Below are positions 1-4,555 of a stretch of 5,645 nucleotides of DNA, in pieces (the first letter of the stretch is position 1; each line of letters begins with the position of its first letter). The notes beneath the pieces were generated by a model. It did not search any database. It was not told the DNA's origin and saw nothing but the letters and a program-made list of their open reading frames with translations. The stretch covers positions 1 to 5,645 of the forward strand of contig JAGMEO010000037.1 in assembly GCA_023128135.1 (NCBI GenBank). Reading direction: 5' to 3'. Origin of the DNA: Candidatus Bathyarchaeota archaeon. GTDB lineage: Archaea; Thermoproteota; Bathyarchaeia; RBG-16-48-13; JAGMEO01. A program made the position numbers and the translations under genes.

Positions 1-698
1 CCTCAATATTAAAGAAGACAATGCGAGAGATAATTGTTAACGTTTTAACAACCGATAATCCTATTAACCTGTTAAAAGTGGCTAACAGGAAAAAAAGTGA
101 AGGCGAGCCTTTAGTAATTATTTTTTTTGGAATAAACGGTACTGGTAAAACCACCACGATCGCTAAGATTGCTAGATTTCTGATAAATAATAGCTACTCT
201 GTTGTTTTAGCGTGTAGTGATACCTATCGTGCTGGATCTATTGAGCAACTTGGTGAACACGCTAAACGCTTGGGAGTGAGAGTTATAAAACATGATTATG
301 GAGCAGATGCAGCGGCTGTTGCATTTGATGCTGTGAGCCATGCTAAAGCAAATAAAATAGACTCTGTGCTCGTTGATACGGCTGGAAGAATGGAGACAAA
401 TAAGAACCTGATGATGGAACTGGAAAAGATAAAGCGAGTGATCAACCCAACCTTGTCGATTCTAGTTGTAGATGCTTTGATTGGAAATGATGCTGTAGCA
501 CAGGCTAATCAATTCGATAATACTATTGGGATTGACGCGACAATCGTTACTAAGGTGGACGCTGACGTTAAAGGCGGGGCATGCCTCAGCATCTCTTACG
601 TAACAGGTAAACCCATACTATTCTTAGGTAATGGACAAGAATATGGCGATCTACTCGAATTTGATTCTGAAAAATTTTCAGACTTAATCTTCTCATGA
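1..698 (+). CDS. ftsY: Signal recognition particle receptor FtsY, NG GTPase domain (5' end outside window)
   Basis: SRP-receptor GTPase that docks SRP-ribosome complexes at the membrane by forming a GTP-dependent heterodimer with SRP54/Ffh. Numbering from the Met at 21, the motifs are the P-loop GINGTGKT (37-44), the insertion-box motif DTYRAGSIEQL (67-77), DTAGR (119-123), TKVDADVKGG (177-186) and the closing GNGQEYGDL motif (204-211). The order and spacing are those of the SRP GTPase family, and DTYRAG-EQL with the GQEYGDL end points to FtsY rather than SRP54, which would also carry an M domain. The frame has no stop upstream to the window edge (codons reading SILKKT precede Met21), and this stretch looks like the last helices of the N domain. 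Met21 is therefore probably internal and the true start lies outside. The TGA stop at 696-698 overlaps an ATG (ATGA), possibly an old coupling site for the decayed gene that follows. The G domain looks intact. Confidence 0.95.
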   Translation, partial: SILKKTMREIIVNVLTTDNPINLLKVANRKKSEGEPLVIIFFGINGTGKTTTIAKIARFLINNSYSVVLACSDTYRAGSIEQLGEHAKRLGVRVIKHDYGADAAAVAFDAVSHAKANKIDSVLVDTAGRMETNKNLMMELEKIKRVINPTLSILVVDALIGNDAVAQANQFDNTIGIDATIVTKVDADVKGGACLSISYVTGKPILFLGNGQEYGDLLEFDSEKFSDLIFS

Positions 699-715
699 AA
701 GCAAGCTGAACTTCA

Positions 716-1177
716 ATGCCAACACTCTTCTTGGCTTCAACTGAAGATCCAGCAGGCATGAAAATAATCAACAAAATCGCTGAAAAATATAGTTTTAAAG
801 ACGCCAAAACAAAGTATGGAAGTTACAAAGTTCTATAATCTGGAAACGTTCTTCTAACACCTATTAAAGCGGGGGTTATTCACACACCTAAACTAGACGC
901 CATCTCTCCGGTTGAAGCAGTTATTTTTGCGTCTAAACATAAGAGCAAAAGTAGGAAGCTTTACATTAACGGTCCATGTAACTGTTAACTTTACAAATAG
1001 CGCTTCTTATGTTGGAAACATACACTGTGAACATTATAAACTTGGAAATAGTGGAGTTTATGGTTGAAAAGACATGGTGTGTGTGACCTGATGGTTCTTG
1101 AAAAGAAAGGAATGATTGGAAAGGATAGAAAAAAACTGATTGACATTCTAGAGCAACTTGACATCGAAACAATATAG
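716..1177 (+). pseudogene. dtdA: Decayed D-aminoacyl-tRNA deacylase (DtdA/GEK1 family), frameshifted and internally deleted
   Basis: An intact DtdA removes D-amino acids mischarged onto tRNA in archaea and plants and is about 270 residues long. Here only about 154 codons' worth of DNA remains, spread over three frames. From ATG 716 the DNA reads MPTLFLASTEDPAGMKIINK, a DtdA-like N terminus, and meets TAA at 836-838. The same frame continues through VEAVIFASKHKSKS (911-952), the family's FASRH-type motif. The match then jumps one frame to TLTVHVTVN (963-989), the LTxHxTGN motif with Gly changed to Val. Another frame (about 1024-1083) gives INLEIVEFMVEKT, and the first frame returns for CDLMVLEKKGMIGKDRKKL to TAG 1175-1177, like the family C terminus. 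The central block with the EATHHGP, EIGS and GGGHYAP motifs is absent. One stop, at least two frame changes and a deletion cannot be one sequencing error. The assignment rests on remembered family motifs. Confidence 0.82.
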
Positions 1178-1184
1178 ATATAAA

Positions 1185-1260
1185 GCCCCTGTGAAAAGGA
1201 CTTAAGAAATAACAGTAAAGTTAAAAGATGTGCTTCATCAAGTTCTGTGAACACAGGGGT
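1185..1260 (+). promoter_or_regulatory. Leader stem-loop enclosing the probable secE ribosome binding site
   Basis: CCCCTGTG at 1186-1193 is the exact reverse complement of CACAGGGG at 1252-1259, with a possible G·U pair added at 1185/1260. Inside it, AGGACTT (1197-1203) can pair with AAGTTCT (1240-1246) through seven pairs, one of them G·U. Together they form a two-part stem separated by a small internal loop, with about 36 nt of A-rich apical loop. The 3' arm contains the AGGGG that is the best Shine-Dalgarno candidate for secE at 1269. Folding would hide it. That this controls translation is inference. It may instead be a relic of the decayed gene's 3' end or a chance pairing. Confidence 0.4.
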
Positions 1261-1268
1261 AGACATCA

Positions 1269-1445
1269 TTGGGTTTGAGAGAGTTCTTAACTTCATGTAG
1301 AAGACTGTTACAACTATCTAGAAAGCCGGGAAGAAGTGATCTCTGGCAATCGATAAAGATCACAGCACTAGGAATTGGGATTATAGGACTTATTGGTTTC
1401 ATTATAAGATACGTTTCAGCTCTACTCCAAGGCTTATCTGCGTGA
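1269..1445 (+). CDS. secE: Protein translocase subunit SecE / Sec61 gamma
   Basis: Small single-span subunit of the Sec61/SecYEG channel that clamps the two halves of SecY and is essential for protein export and membrane insertion. The frame is open from 1263 to TGA 1443-1445. With the TTG at 1269 as start it encodes 58 residues, the usual size for archaeal SecE. An amphipathic N-terminal helix, GLREFLTSCRRLLQL (2-16), leads to the family motif RKPGRSDLWQSIKIT (18-32) and then one hydrophobic membrane segment (about 31-53, ALGIGIIGLIGFIIRYVSALL). The TTG was chosen because AGGGG lies 9 nt upstream and the protein then begins (M)GLREF, as many relatives do; TTG 1275 is the alternative and there is no in-frame ATG. 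The position directly before spt5 is the classic SecE–NusG/Spt5 arrangement, 13 nt apart. Because of its length and rare start codon it is easily overlooked. Confidence 0.9.
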   Translation: MGLREFLTSCRRLLQLSRKPGRSDLWQSIKITALGIGIIGLIGFIIRYVSALLQGLSA

Positions 1446-1458
1446 AAGGCGAATTTTA

Positions 1459-1953
1459 ATGTCAACTGAAAAGAAAACAACATCAATATACGCTGTGAGA
1501 ACTACAGCTGGCAGAGAGCGAACTGTTGTCAACTCCATTTGGACAAGAGTAAAATCAAAGGATCTGCAGATTATGGCTATAATGGCGCCAGAAACATTAC
1601 GCGGGTATGTATTTATTGAAGCCACAGGCCCTCATATAATAGAAGAAGTCACAACTGGAATAAAACACGTGAAATCCCGGGTCCCAGGTGTGATTGACCT
1701 CTCTGAAATTGAGAAATACCTTATCTCCAAGCCGGTCATTGAGGAATTAAATGTTGGTGACACAGTAGAGATCATCGGGGGACCATTTAAGGGTATGAAG
1801 GCCAAGCTAATGAGAAAAGATCAAATGAAGCAGGAAGTAACTATGGAGTTGTTAGAGGCCACATTCACATTACCTATTACCGTACATGCAGATTATGTTA
1901 AACTGATAGAGAAAGCTAAAGATGAGGCTAAAACCTCTAATGAGGAGGAGTAA
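1459..1953 (+). CDS. spt5: Transcription elongation factor Spt5 (NusG homologue)
   Basis: Universal transcription elongation factor. With Spt4 it bridges the RNA polymerase clamp over the DNA channel to promote processivity, and it can contact ribosomal protein uS10. The 164-residue protein has an NGN domain at about 9-90, starting SIYAVRTTAGRERTV and including LRGYVFIEA (47-55). A KOW domain follows at about 97-125 with the signature VGDTVEIIGGPFKGMKAKL (99-117). The C-terminal tail is short and charged. The length and single KOW match archaeal Spt5, which is shorter than the multi-KOW eukaryotic protein. ATG 1459 sits 13 nt after the secE stop with a weak purine-rich site (GAAAGG, 1444-1449). 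The last codons, a run of GAG, also provide the ribosome binding site of rpl11, whose ATG starts 2 nt after this stop, so translational coupling is likely. Confidence 0.95.
   Translation: MSTEKKTTSIYAVRTTAGRERTVVNSIWTRVKSKDLQIMAIMAPETLRGYVFIEATGPHIIEEVTTGIKHVKSRVPGVIDLSEIEKYLISKPVIEELNVGDTVEIIGGPFKGMKAKLMRKDQMKQEVTMELLEATFTLPITVHADYVKLIEKAKDEAKTSNEEE
1944..1948 (+). promoter_or_regulatory. Shine-Dalgarno site of rpl11 inside the spt5 coding end
   Basis: GGAGG lies 7 nt before the ATG at 1956 and is formed by the GAG codons for the terminal glutamates of Spt5. The site fixes the rpl11 start and ties the two genes closely, since the ribosome ending spt5 covers it. Confidence 0.75.
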
Positions 1954-1955
1954 AG

Positions 1956-2441
1956 ATGGGTGAAAAAAAGACTCTGGATGCACTTATCGATGGAGGAAAA
2001 GCAACCGGTGGTCCACCTCTAGGCCCAGTTCTAGGCCCACTTGGAGTTAACGTTCTAGCGATTGTTAATAAGATTAACGAGTTAACGAAGGACTATGCTG
2101 GGATGAAGGTCCCAGTTAAAATAATCGTAGACACTGAGACTAAGCAGTTTGAAATTACTGTTGGCACGCCAACCACATCGGCTCTGATTGTGAAAGAACT
2201 CGGTGTGGAGAAAGGTTCAGGAAACCCGTTGGAAGAGAAGATTGGAGACCTCAAGATGGATTCGGTTATAAAAATCACAAATATGAAGCGAAACCAACTT
2301 CTATCTGGAAACTTGAAATCCGCGGTTAAGGAGATACTTGGGTGCTGTACTAGTTTGGGTGTCACTGTGGAAGGTAAGGAACCTAAAGATGTTCAGAAGG
2401 AAATTGATAATGGAGATTATGATCATCTTTTTAAAGAATAA
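1956..2441 (+). CDS. rpl11: Large-subunit ribosomal protein L11 (uL11)
   Basis: uL11 sits at the base of the ribosomal stalk, binds the 23S rRNA GTPase-associated centre together with P0/L10 and contacts translational GTPases. The 161-residue product starts with the N-terminal domain signature GGKATGGPPLGPVLGPLGVN (13-32), including the PPLGP loop that meets domain I of elongation factors. The C-terminal RNA-binding domain (about 70-140) carries KMDSVIKITNMKRNQLLSGN and LGCCTSLGVTVEGK. Length and the extra C-terminal segment (EPKDVQKEIDNGDYDHLFKE) match archaeal rather than bacterial L11. The start is supported by GGAGG 7 nt upstream, and the gene follows the spt5 stop by 2 nt. Nothing in it is unusual. 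Confidence 0.97.
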   Translation: MGEKKTLDALIDGGKATGGPPLGPVLGPLGVNVLAIVNKINELTKDYAGMKVPVKIIVDTETKQFEITVGTPTTSALIVKELGVEKGSGNPLEEKIGDLKMDSVIKITNMKRNQLLSGNLKSAVKEILGCCTSLGVTVEGKEPKDVQKEIDNGDYDHLFKE

Positions 2442-2463
2442 AATAGTTCCTTATTAACCCAAC

Positions 2464-2478
2464 ATGTTATAAAAACTA
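2464..2478 (+). promoter_or_regulatory. Possible internal TATA-like promoter element before rpl1
   Basis: The 51-nt gap between rpl11 and rpl1 is AT-rich and contains TTATAAAAA (2468-2476), close to an archaeal TATA box. Initiation about 25 nt downstream would fall at or just past the rpl1 start codon, which does not fit the Shine-Dalgarno site seen there. It may be fortuitous. Confidence 0.25.
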
Positions 2479-2482
2479 AGTC

Positions 2483-2486
2483 GGAG
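2483..2486 (+). promoter_or_regulatory. Shine-Dalgarno site deciding the rpl1 start
   Basis: GGAG abuts the ATG at 2487, too close to serve it, and lies 6 nt before the ATG at 2493, a normal spacing. It therefore favours the second ATG. Confidence 0.6.
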
Positions 2487-2492
2487 ATGCGT

Positions 2493-3143
2493 ATGCCAGT
2501 CGAAAAAAAAGCTGTGGTTAAAGCTCTTGAGGAAGCAAAGAAACTCTCAAAAAAAAGAGGCTTCAACCAGTCCATAGATCTAATTGTGAACTTGAAGGAC
2601 ATTGATCTCAAGAAGCCTGAGAATCGGATAAACGAGCTAGTGGAGTTTTCTAATCCACCTGGCAAACTTGCATCTGTCTGTGTAATTGCATCTGGAGACT
2701 TGGCAATCAGGGCAAAGAAAGCTGGGGCTGACGGGGTAATAGGTCCGGAAGACCTGGACGCTCTTGCCAAAGATAAAAAGGCAGCTAAACAATTTGAGAA
2801 ACGTCATGACTTCTTCATCGCAGAAGCGCCCCTAATGCCAACGGTGGGTAAAAGTATTGGAAGCGTTCTAGGTCCTAGCGGGAAGATGCCAACTCCTGTT
2901 CCTTCAAACGCTCCGATCGATTCTTTAGTAGATAGGTACAGAAGAATGGCCCGCGTTATGGTCAAGATGAATTTAAATTCCCAGGTCCGTGTTGGGGCAG
3001 AAGACATGGAGAACGAGAAGATAGCTGAGAATGTTCAATCAGTGTTTTCTAAGTTAGAGGGCAAACTTGAAAAAGGATCCCGAAACATAAGGTCAGCGTT
3101 CATCAAAACAACCATGGGTCCACCCGTTAAAATAGAAATGTAG
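2493..3143 (+). CDS. rpl1: Large-subunit ribosomal protein L1 (uL1)
   Basis: uL1 builds the mobile L1 stalk near the E site that helps release deacylated tRNA. From ATG 2493 the protein has 216 residues, the usual archaeal length, and begins MPVEKKAVVKALEEA like relatives; an upstream ATG at 2487 would add only Met-Arg and is badly placed relative to GGAG. Domain I segments flank an inserted domain II (about 65-155). FNQSIDLIVNLKDIDLKKPE (24-43), the conserved GPSGKMPTPVP (127-137) and the C-terminal IKTTMGPPVKIEM (204-216) are family hallmarks. In methanogens L1 represses its own L1-L10-L12 mRNA by binding an rRNA-like fold. The same order is present here, but I could not identify such a fold in the sequence. 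The P0 gene follows after 10 nt. Confidence 0.96.
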   Translation: MPVEKKAVVKALEEAKKLSKKRGFNQSIDLIVNLKDIDLKKPENRINELVEFSNPPGKLASVCVIASGDLAIRAKKAGADGVIGPEDLDALAKDKKAAKQFEKRHDFFIAEAPLMPTVGKSIGSVLGPSGKMPTPVPSNAPIDSLVDRYRRMARVMVKMNLNSQVRVGAEDMENEKIAENVQSVFSKLEGKLEKGSRNIRSAFIKTTMGPPVKIEM

Positions 3144-3153
3144 GTTAAGAACA

Positions 3154-4029
3154 ATGGTTTCAGTACTGAAGAGGGAAATCCCTCAATGGAAGATTCAGAA
3201 AGTAGATGAGTTAACAGGGCTAATAGATAGTCATGATGTTGTAGCCATTGCTGATCTCTATAAAGTTAGGGCGATACAGCTTCAAACCCTGAGAAAGAAG
3301 TTCAAAAACGACCCTCTAATCAGAGTGGCAAAGAACAATCAGACGAATTTGGCTATCAAGAAAAGCAGTAAACCTGGAATTGAGAAGCTTTCGGAACAAA
3401 TTAATGGTCCCACCGTTCTCATCATGACGAGCATGAACCCGTTCAAACTGTCTATTCTTCTCGACAAGAGTAAGATCGTTGTTTCGGCTAAAGCAGGTGA
3501 TATAGCTCAAAACGACATCATAGTAAACACTGGTAACACTGGTTTACCACCTGGCCCTGTAATATCTGAGTTTAGGGCGTTAGGTGTGAAAACTAGGATT
3601 GAGTTAGGCAGCGTCTTCATTGTAAGGAACACCGTAGTGGCGAAAAAAGGAGACGTAATTACACCCAAGTTGGCGAGTATGCTTTCAAAACTTGGAGTTA
3701 AACCATTAGAGGTTGGACTCAGTTTGAAGGCAGCTTACCATCAAAAAATAATTCTCACACGTGATCAACTACATATAGATTTGGAAACTATAAAAAAACA
3801 GGTGACCACCGCTTGGAACAATGCTTTCAACCTTACTTTTAAAATTGCCTATCCAACAAAAGAAAACATTGTTCACCTGCTCAGAAAAGCAAGTTTAGAA
3901 GCGAGGAGTTTAGCAGTAAACAGCACTTATCCAATAAAAGAGACGATACACGACATTCTGGCAAAGGCACACGCCCACATGCTCAGCTTATCTGAAAAAA
4001 TAGAACCTGCTTCCAGTTCATCAAAATAG
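3154..4029 (+). CDS. rpl10: Large-subunit ribosomal stalk protein L10 / acidic P0 (uL10), tail-less form
   Basis: uL10/P0 anchors the stalk to 23S rRNA and carries several L12 dimers. This 291-residue protein has the N-terminal rRNA-binding domain (about 1-105; LKREIPQWKIQKVDELTGLI, VRAIQLQTLRKKF), the archaeal/eukaryotic insertion domain (about 110-185; NTGNTGLPPGPVISEF at 125-140) and a helical L12-binding region (about 205-285). That last region shows a 26-residue tandem repeat with YP-KE-I motifs. The protein ends in EKIEPASSSSK. Well-known archaeal P0 proteins run to about 340 residues and end in a glutamate-rich GLGxLFG-type tail shared with L12; no tail is present here, and none is encoded in any frame immediately after the stop. 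Truncation and lineage trait are both possible. ATG 3154 follows the rpl1 stop by 10 nt with only a weak ribosome binding site (AGGTTAAG), so coupling to rpl1 translation is likely. Confidence 0.95.
   Translation: MVSVLKREIPQWKIQKVDELTGLIDSHDVVAIADLYKVRAIQLQTLRKKFKNDPLIRVAKNNQTNLAIKKSSKPGIEKLSEQINGPTVLIMTSMNPFKLSILLDKSKIVVSAKAGDIAQNDIIVNTGNTGLPPGPVISEFRALGVKTRIELGSVFIVRNTVVAKKGDVITPKLASMLSKLGVKPLEVGLSLKAAYHQKIILTRDQLHIDLETIKKQVTTAWNNAFNLTFKIAYPTKENIVHLLRKASLEARSLAVNSTYPIKETIHDILAKAHAHMLSLSEKIEPASSSSK
3811..4008 (+). repeat. 26-residue tandem repeat encoding the L12-binding helices of P0
   Basis: Residues 220-245 and 246-271 of P0 align without gaps: both start with Ala and share the central YP-x-KE-x-I block, a Leu two or three residues before the end and a closing Lys. 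A third partial copy, AHAHMLSLSEKIEP, follows at 272-285. Archaeal P0 is known to hold a series of helices that each bind one L12 dimer, so the repeat probably marks these sites. The DNA itself is diverged; the repeat is visible only in protein. Confidence 0.6.
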
Positions 4030-4081
4030 GATGCTTACATTTTGGAAAGGAAAACCTAAAAAAGGAGAGATTCTAAAAATC

Positions 4082-4090
4082 AGGAGGTGA
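4082..4090 (+). promoter_or_regulatory. Full-length Shine-Dalgarno site of rpl12
   Basis: AGGAGGTGA is a nine-base perfect complement of the usual 16S rRNA 3' end and lies 7 nt before ATG 4098. It is the strongest ribosome binding site in the window, fitting the need for several L12 copies per P0. Confidence 0.85.
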
Positions 4091-4097
4091 AACGCAA

Positions 4098-4388
4098 ATG
4101 GAATCAGTTTACGCAGCATTATTACTTCACAGTACAGGTCAAAAAATAAATGAAGCTTCTCTAAAGAAAGTTCTCGATGCCGCAGGAGTCAAAGTCACAA
4201 AAGCACAGATGGAAACGCTTACAGCCGCCTTATCTGAGGTTGATATCGATGAGGCTATCAAGTCAGCCCCCGCATTAGCGGCACCAGCACCTGCAGCTCC
4301 AGTAGCATCAGAGAAAAAAGAGGAAGAGGAGAAAGAAGAGAAGAAAGAGGACGAAGCAATACAAGGCCTTGGTTCCTTATTCGGGTAA
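4098..4388 (+). CDS. rpl12: Large-subunit ribosomal stalk protein L12 (archaeal P1/P2 type)
   Basis: Acidic stalk protein present in several dimers per ribosome; its tail recruits translation GTPases. It has 96 residues: an N-terminal helical dimerisation domain (1-57, MESVYAALLLHSTGQKINEA onward), an Ala/Pro hinge (58-70), a Glu/Lys-rich linker (71-87) and the invariant factor-binding end GLGSLFG (90-96). This is the archaeal/eukaryotic P1/P2 family, unrelated in fold to bacterial L7/L12. A perfect Shine-Dalgarno site precedes it. A 68-nt untranslated gap follows rpl10, larger than the other gaps in the operon, which leaves room for separate translation control. T-rich tracts after the stop suggest that the operon ends here. 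The tail remains in this protein although P0 lacks it. Confidence 0.97.
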   Translation: MESVYAALLLHSTGQKINEASLKKVLDAAGVKVTKAQMETLTAALSEVDIDEAIKSAPALAAPAPAAPVASEKKEEEEKEEKKEDEAIQGLGSLFG

Positions 4389-4404
4389 GTCTTCTCTCTA
4401 ATAA

Positions 4405-4421
4405 TTTTTCGCCTTTTTCTT
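4405..4421 (+). terminator. T-rich archaeal-type terminator after rpl12
   Basis: Two five-T runs separated by CGCC, 17-33 nt after the rpl12 stop, with no strong hairpin before them. Archaeal RNA polymerase commonly releases at such oligo-U tracts. Confidence 0.55.
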
Positions 4422-4459
4422 AATCCTTGAAGTTTAAAATTTATCTTAGGGGACAACTC

Positions 4460-4470
4460 TTTTTTTGTTT
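4460..4470 (+). terminator. Second T-rich tract, possible backup terminator
   Basis: Seven T followed by G and three T, in the rpl12-alaS gap. Its position after the first tract fits the staggered termination seen in archaea. It lies upstream of the probable alaS promoter, consistent with separate transcription. Confidence 0.4.
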
Positions 4471-4504
4471 AGTATATGAAAGAGTTTATCCTTTGATACG
4501 GGGC

Positions 4505-4516
4505 TTAATTTAATAC
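4505..4516 (+). promoter_or_regulatory. Candidate TATA box of alaS
   Basis: TTAATTTAATAC resembles an archaeal TATA element. Initiation about 25 nt downstream (near 4536) would leave a leader of about 20 nt holding the alaS Shine-Dalgarno site. A rival AT-rich box, TTTAAAATTTAT, lies at 4433-4444 but sits before the second T tract. Neither can be confirmed from sequence alone. Confidence 0.3.
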
Positions 4517-4544
4517 AAGTATGATATAAGAACCACACCAAAAT

Positions 4545-4550
4545 GGAGGG
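4545..4550 (+). promoter_or_regulatory. Shine-Dalgarno site deciding the TTG start of alaS
   Basis: GGAGGG lies 5 nt before TTG 4556. No in-frame ATG or GTG occurs until well inside the conserved zinc-binding region, so this site fixes the start. Confidence 0.75.
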
Positions 4551-4555
4551 AAATA

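Noticed and set aside
121..128. Run of eight T in ftsY as a possible frameshift or termination site
   Set aside because: It simply encodes Ile-Phe-Phe before the P-loop and the protein reads normally through it.
716..1177. Functional dtdA expressed by stop-codon recoding or programmed frameshifting
   Set aside because: Recoding could not restore the missing central domain, and more than one frame change would be needed.
1178..1268. tRNA or other structured RNA gene in the dtdA-secE gap
   Set aside because: No acceptor stem, anticodon or T-loop pattern fits; the only structure is the leader stem-loop listed.
1270..1300. Alternative secE start in the frame beginning ATT GGG TTT GAG (reading GFERVLNFM)
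   Set aside because: That frame stops at TAG 1298-1300, whereas the TTG frame stays open through the whole SecE motif and membrane span.
586..1625. Several - strand open frames across the ftsY end, dtdA remnant, secE and spt5 start
   Set aside because: They are opposite clearly homologous + strand sequence, match no family I recognise and lack start signals.
2093..3510. - strand frames of 64-115 codons opposite rpl11, rpl1 and rpl10
   Set aside because: Shadows of the ribosomal protein genes; composition reflects the complementary coding strand.
4139..4456. Open frame of about 105 codons on the - strand rich in Ser and Ala
   Set aside because: It is the antisense of the Glu/Lys-rich and Ala/Pro-rich codons of rpl12; no family resemblance and no ribosome binding site.
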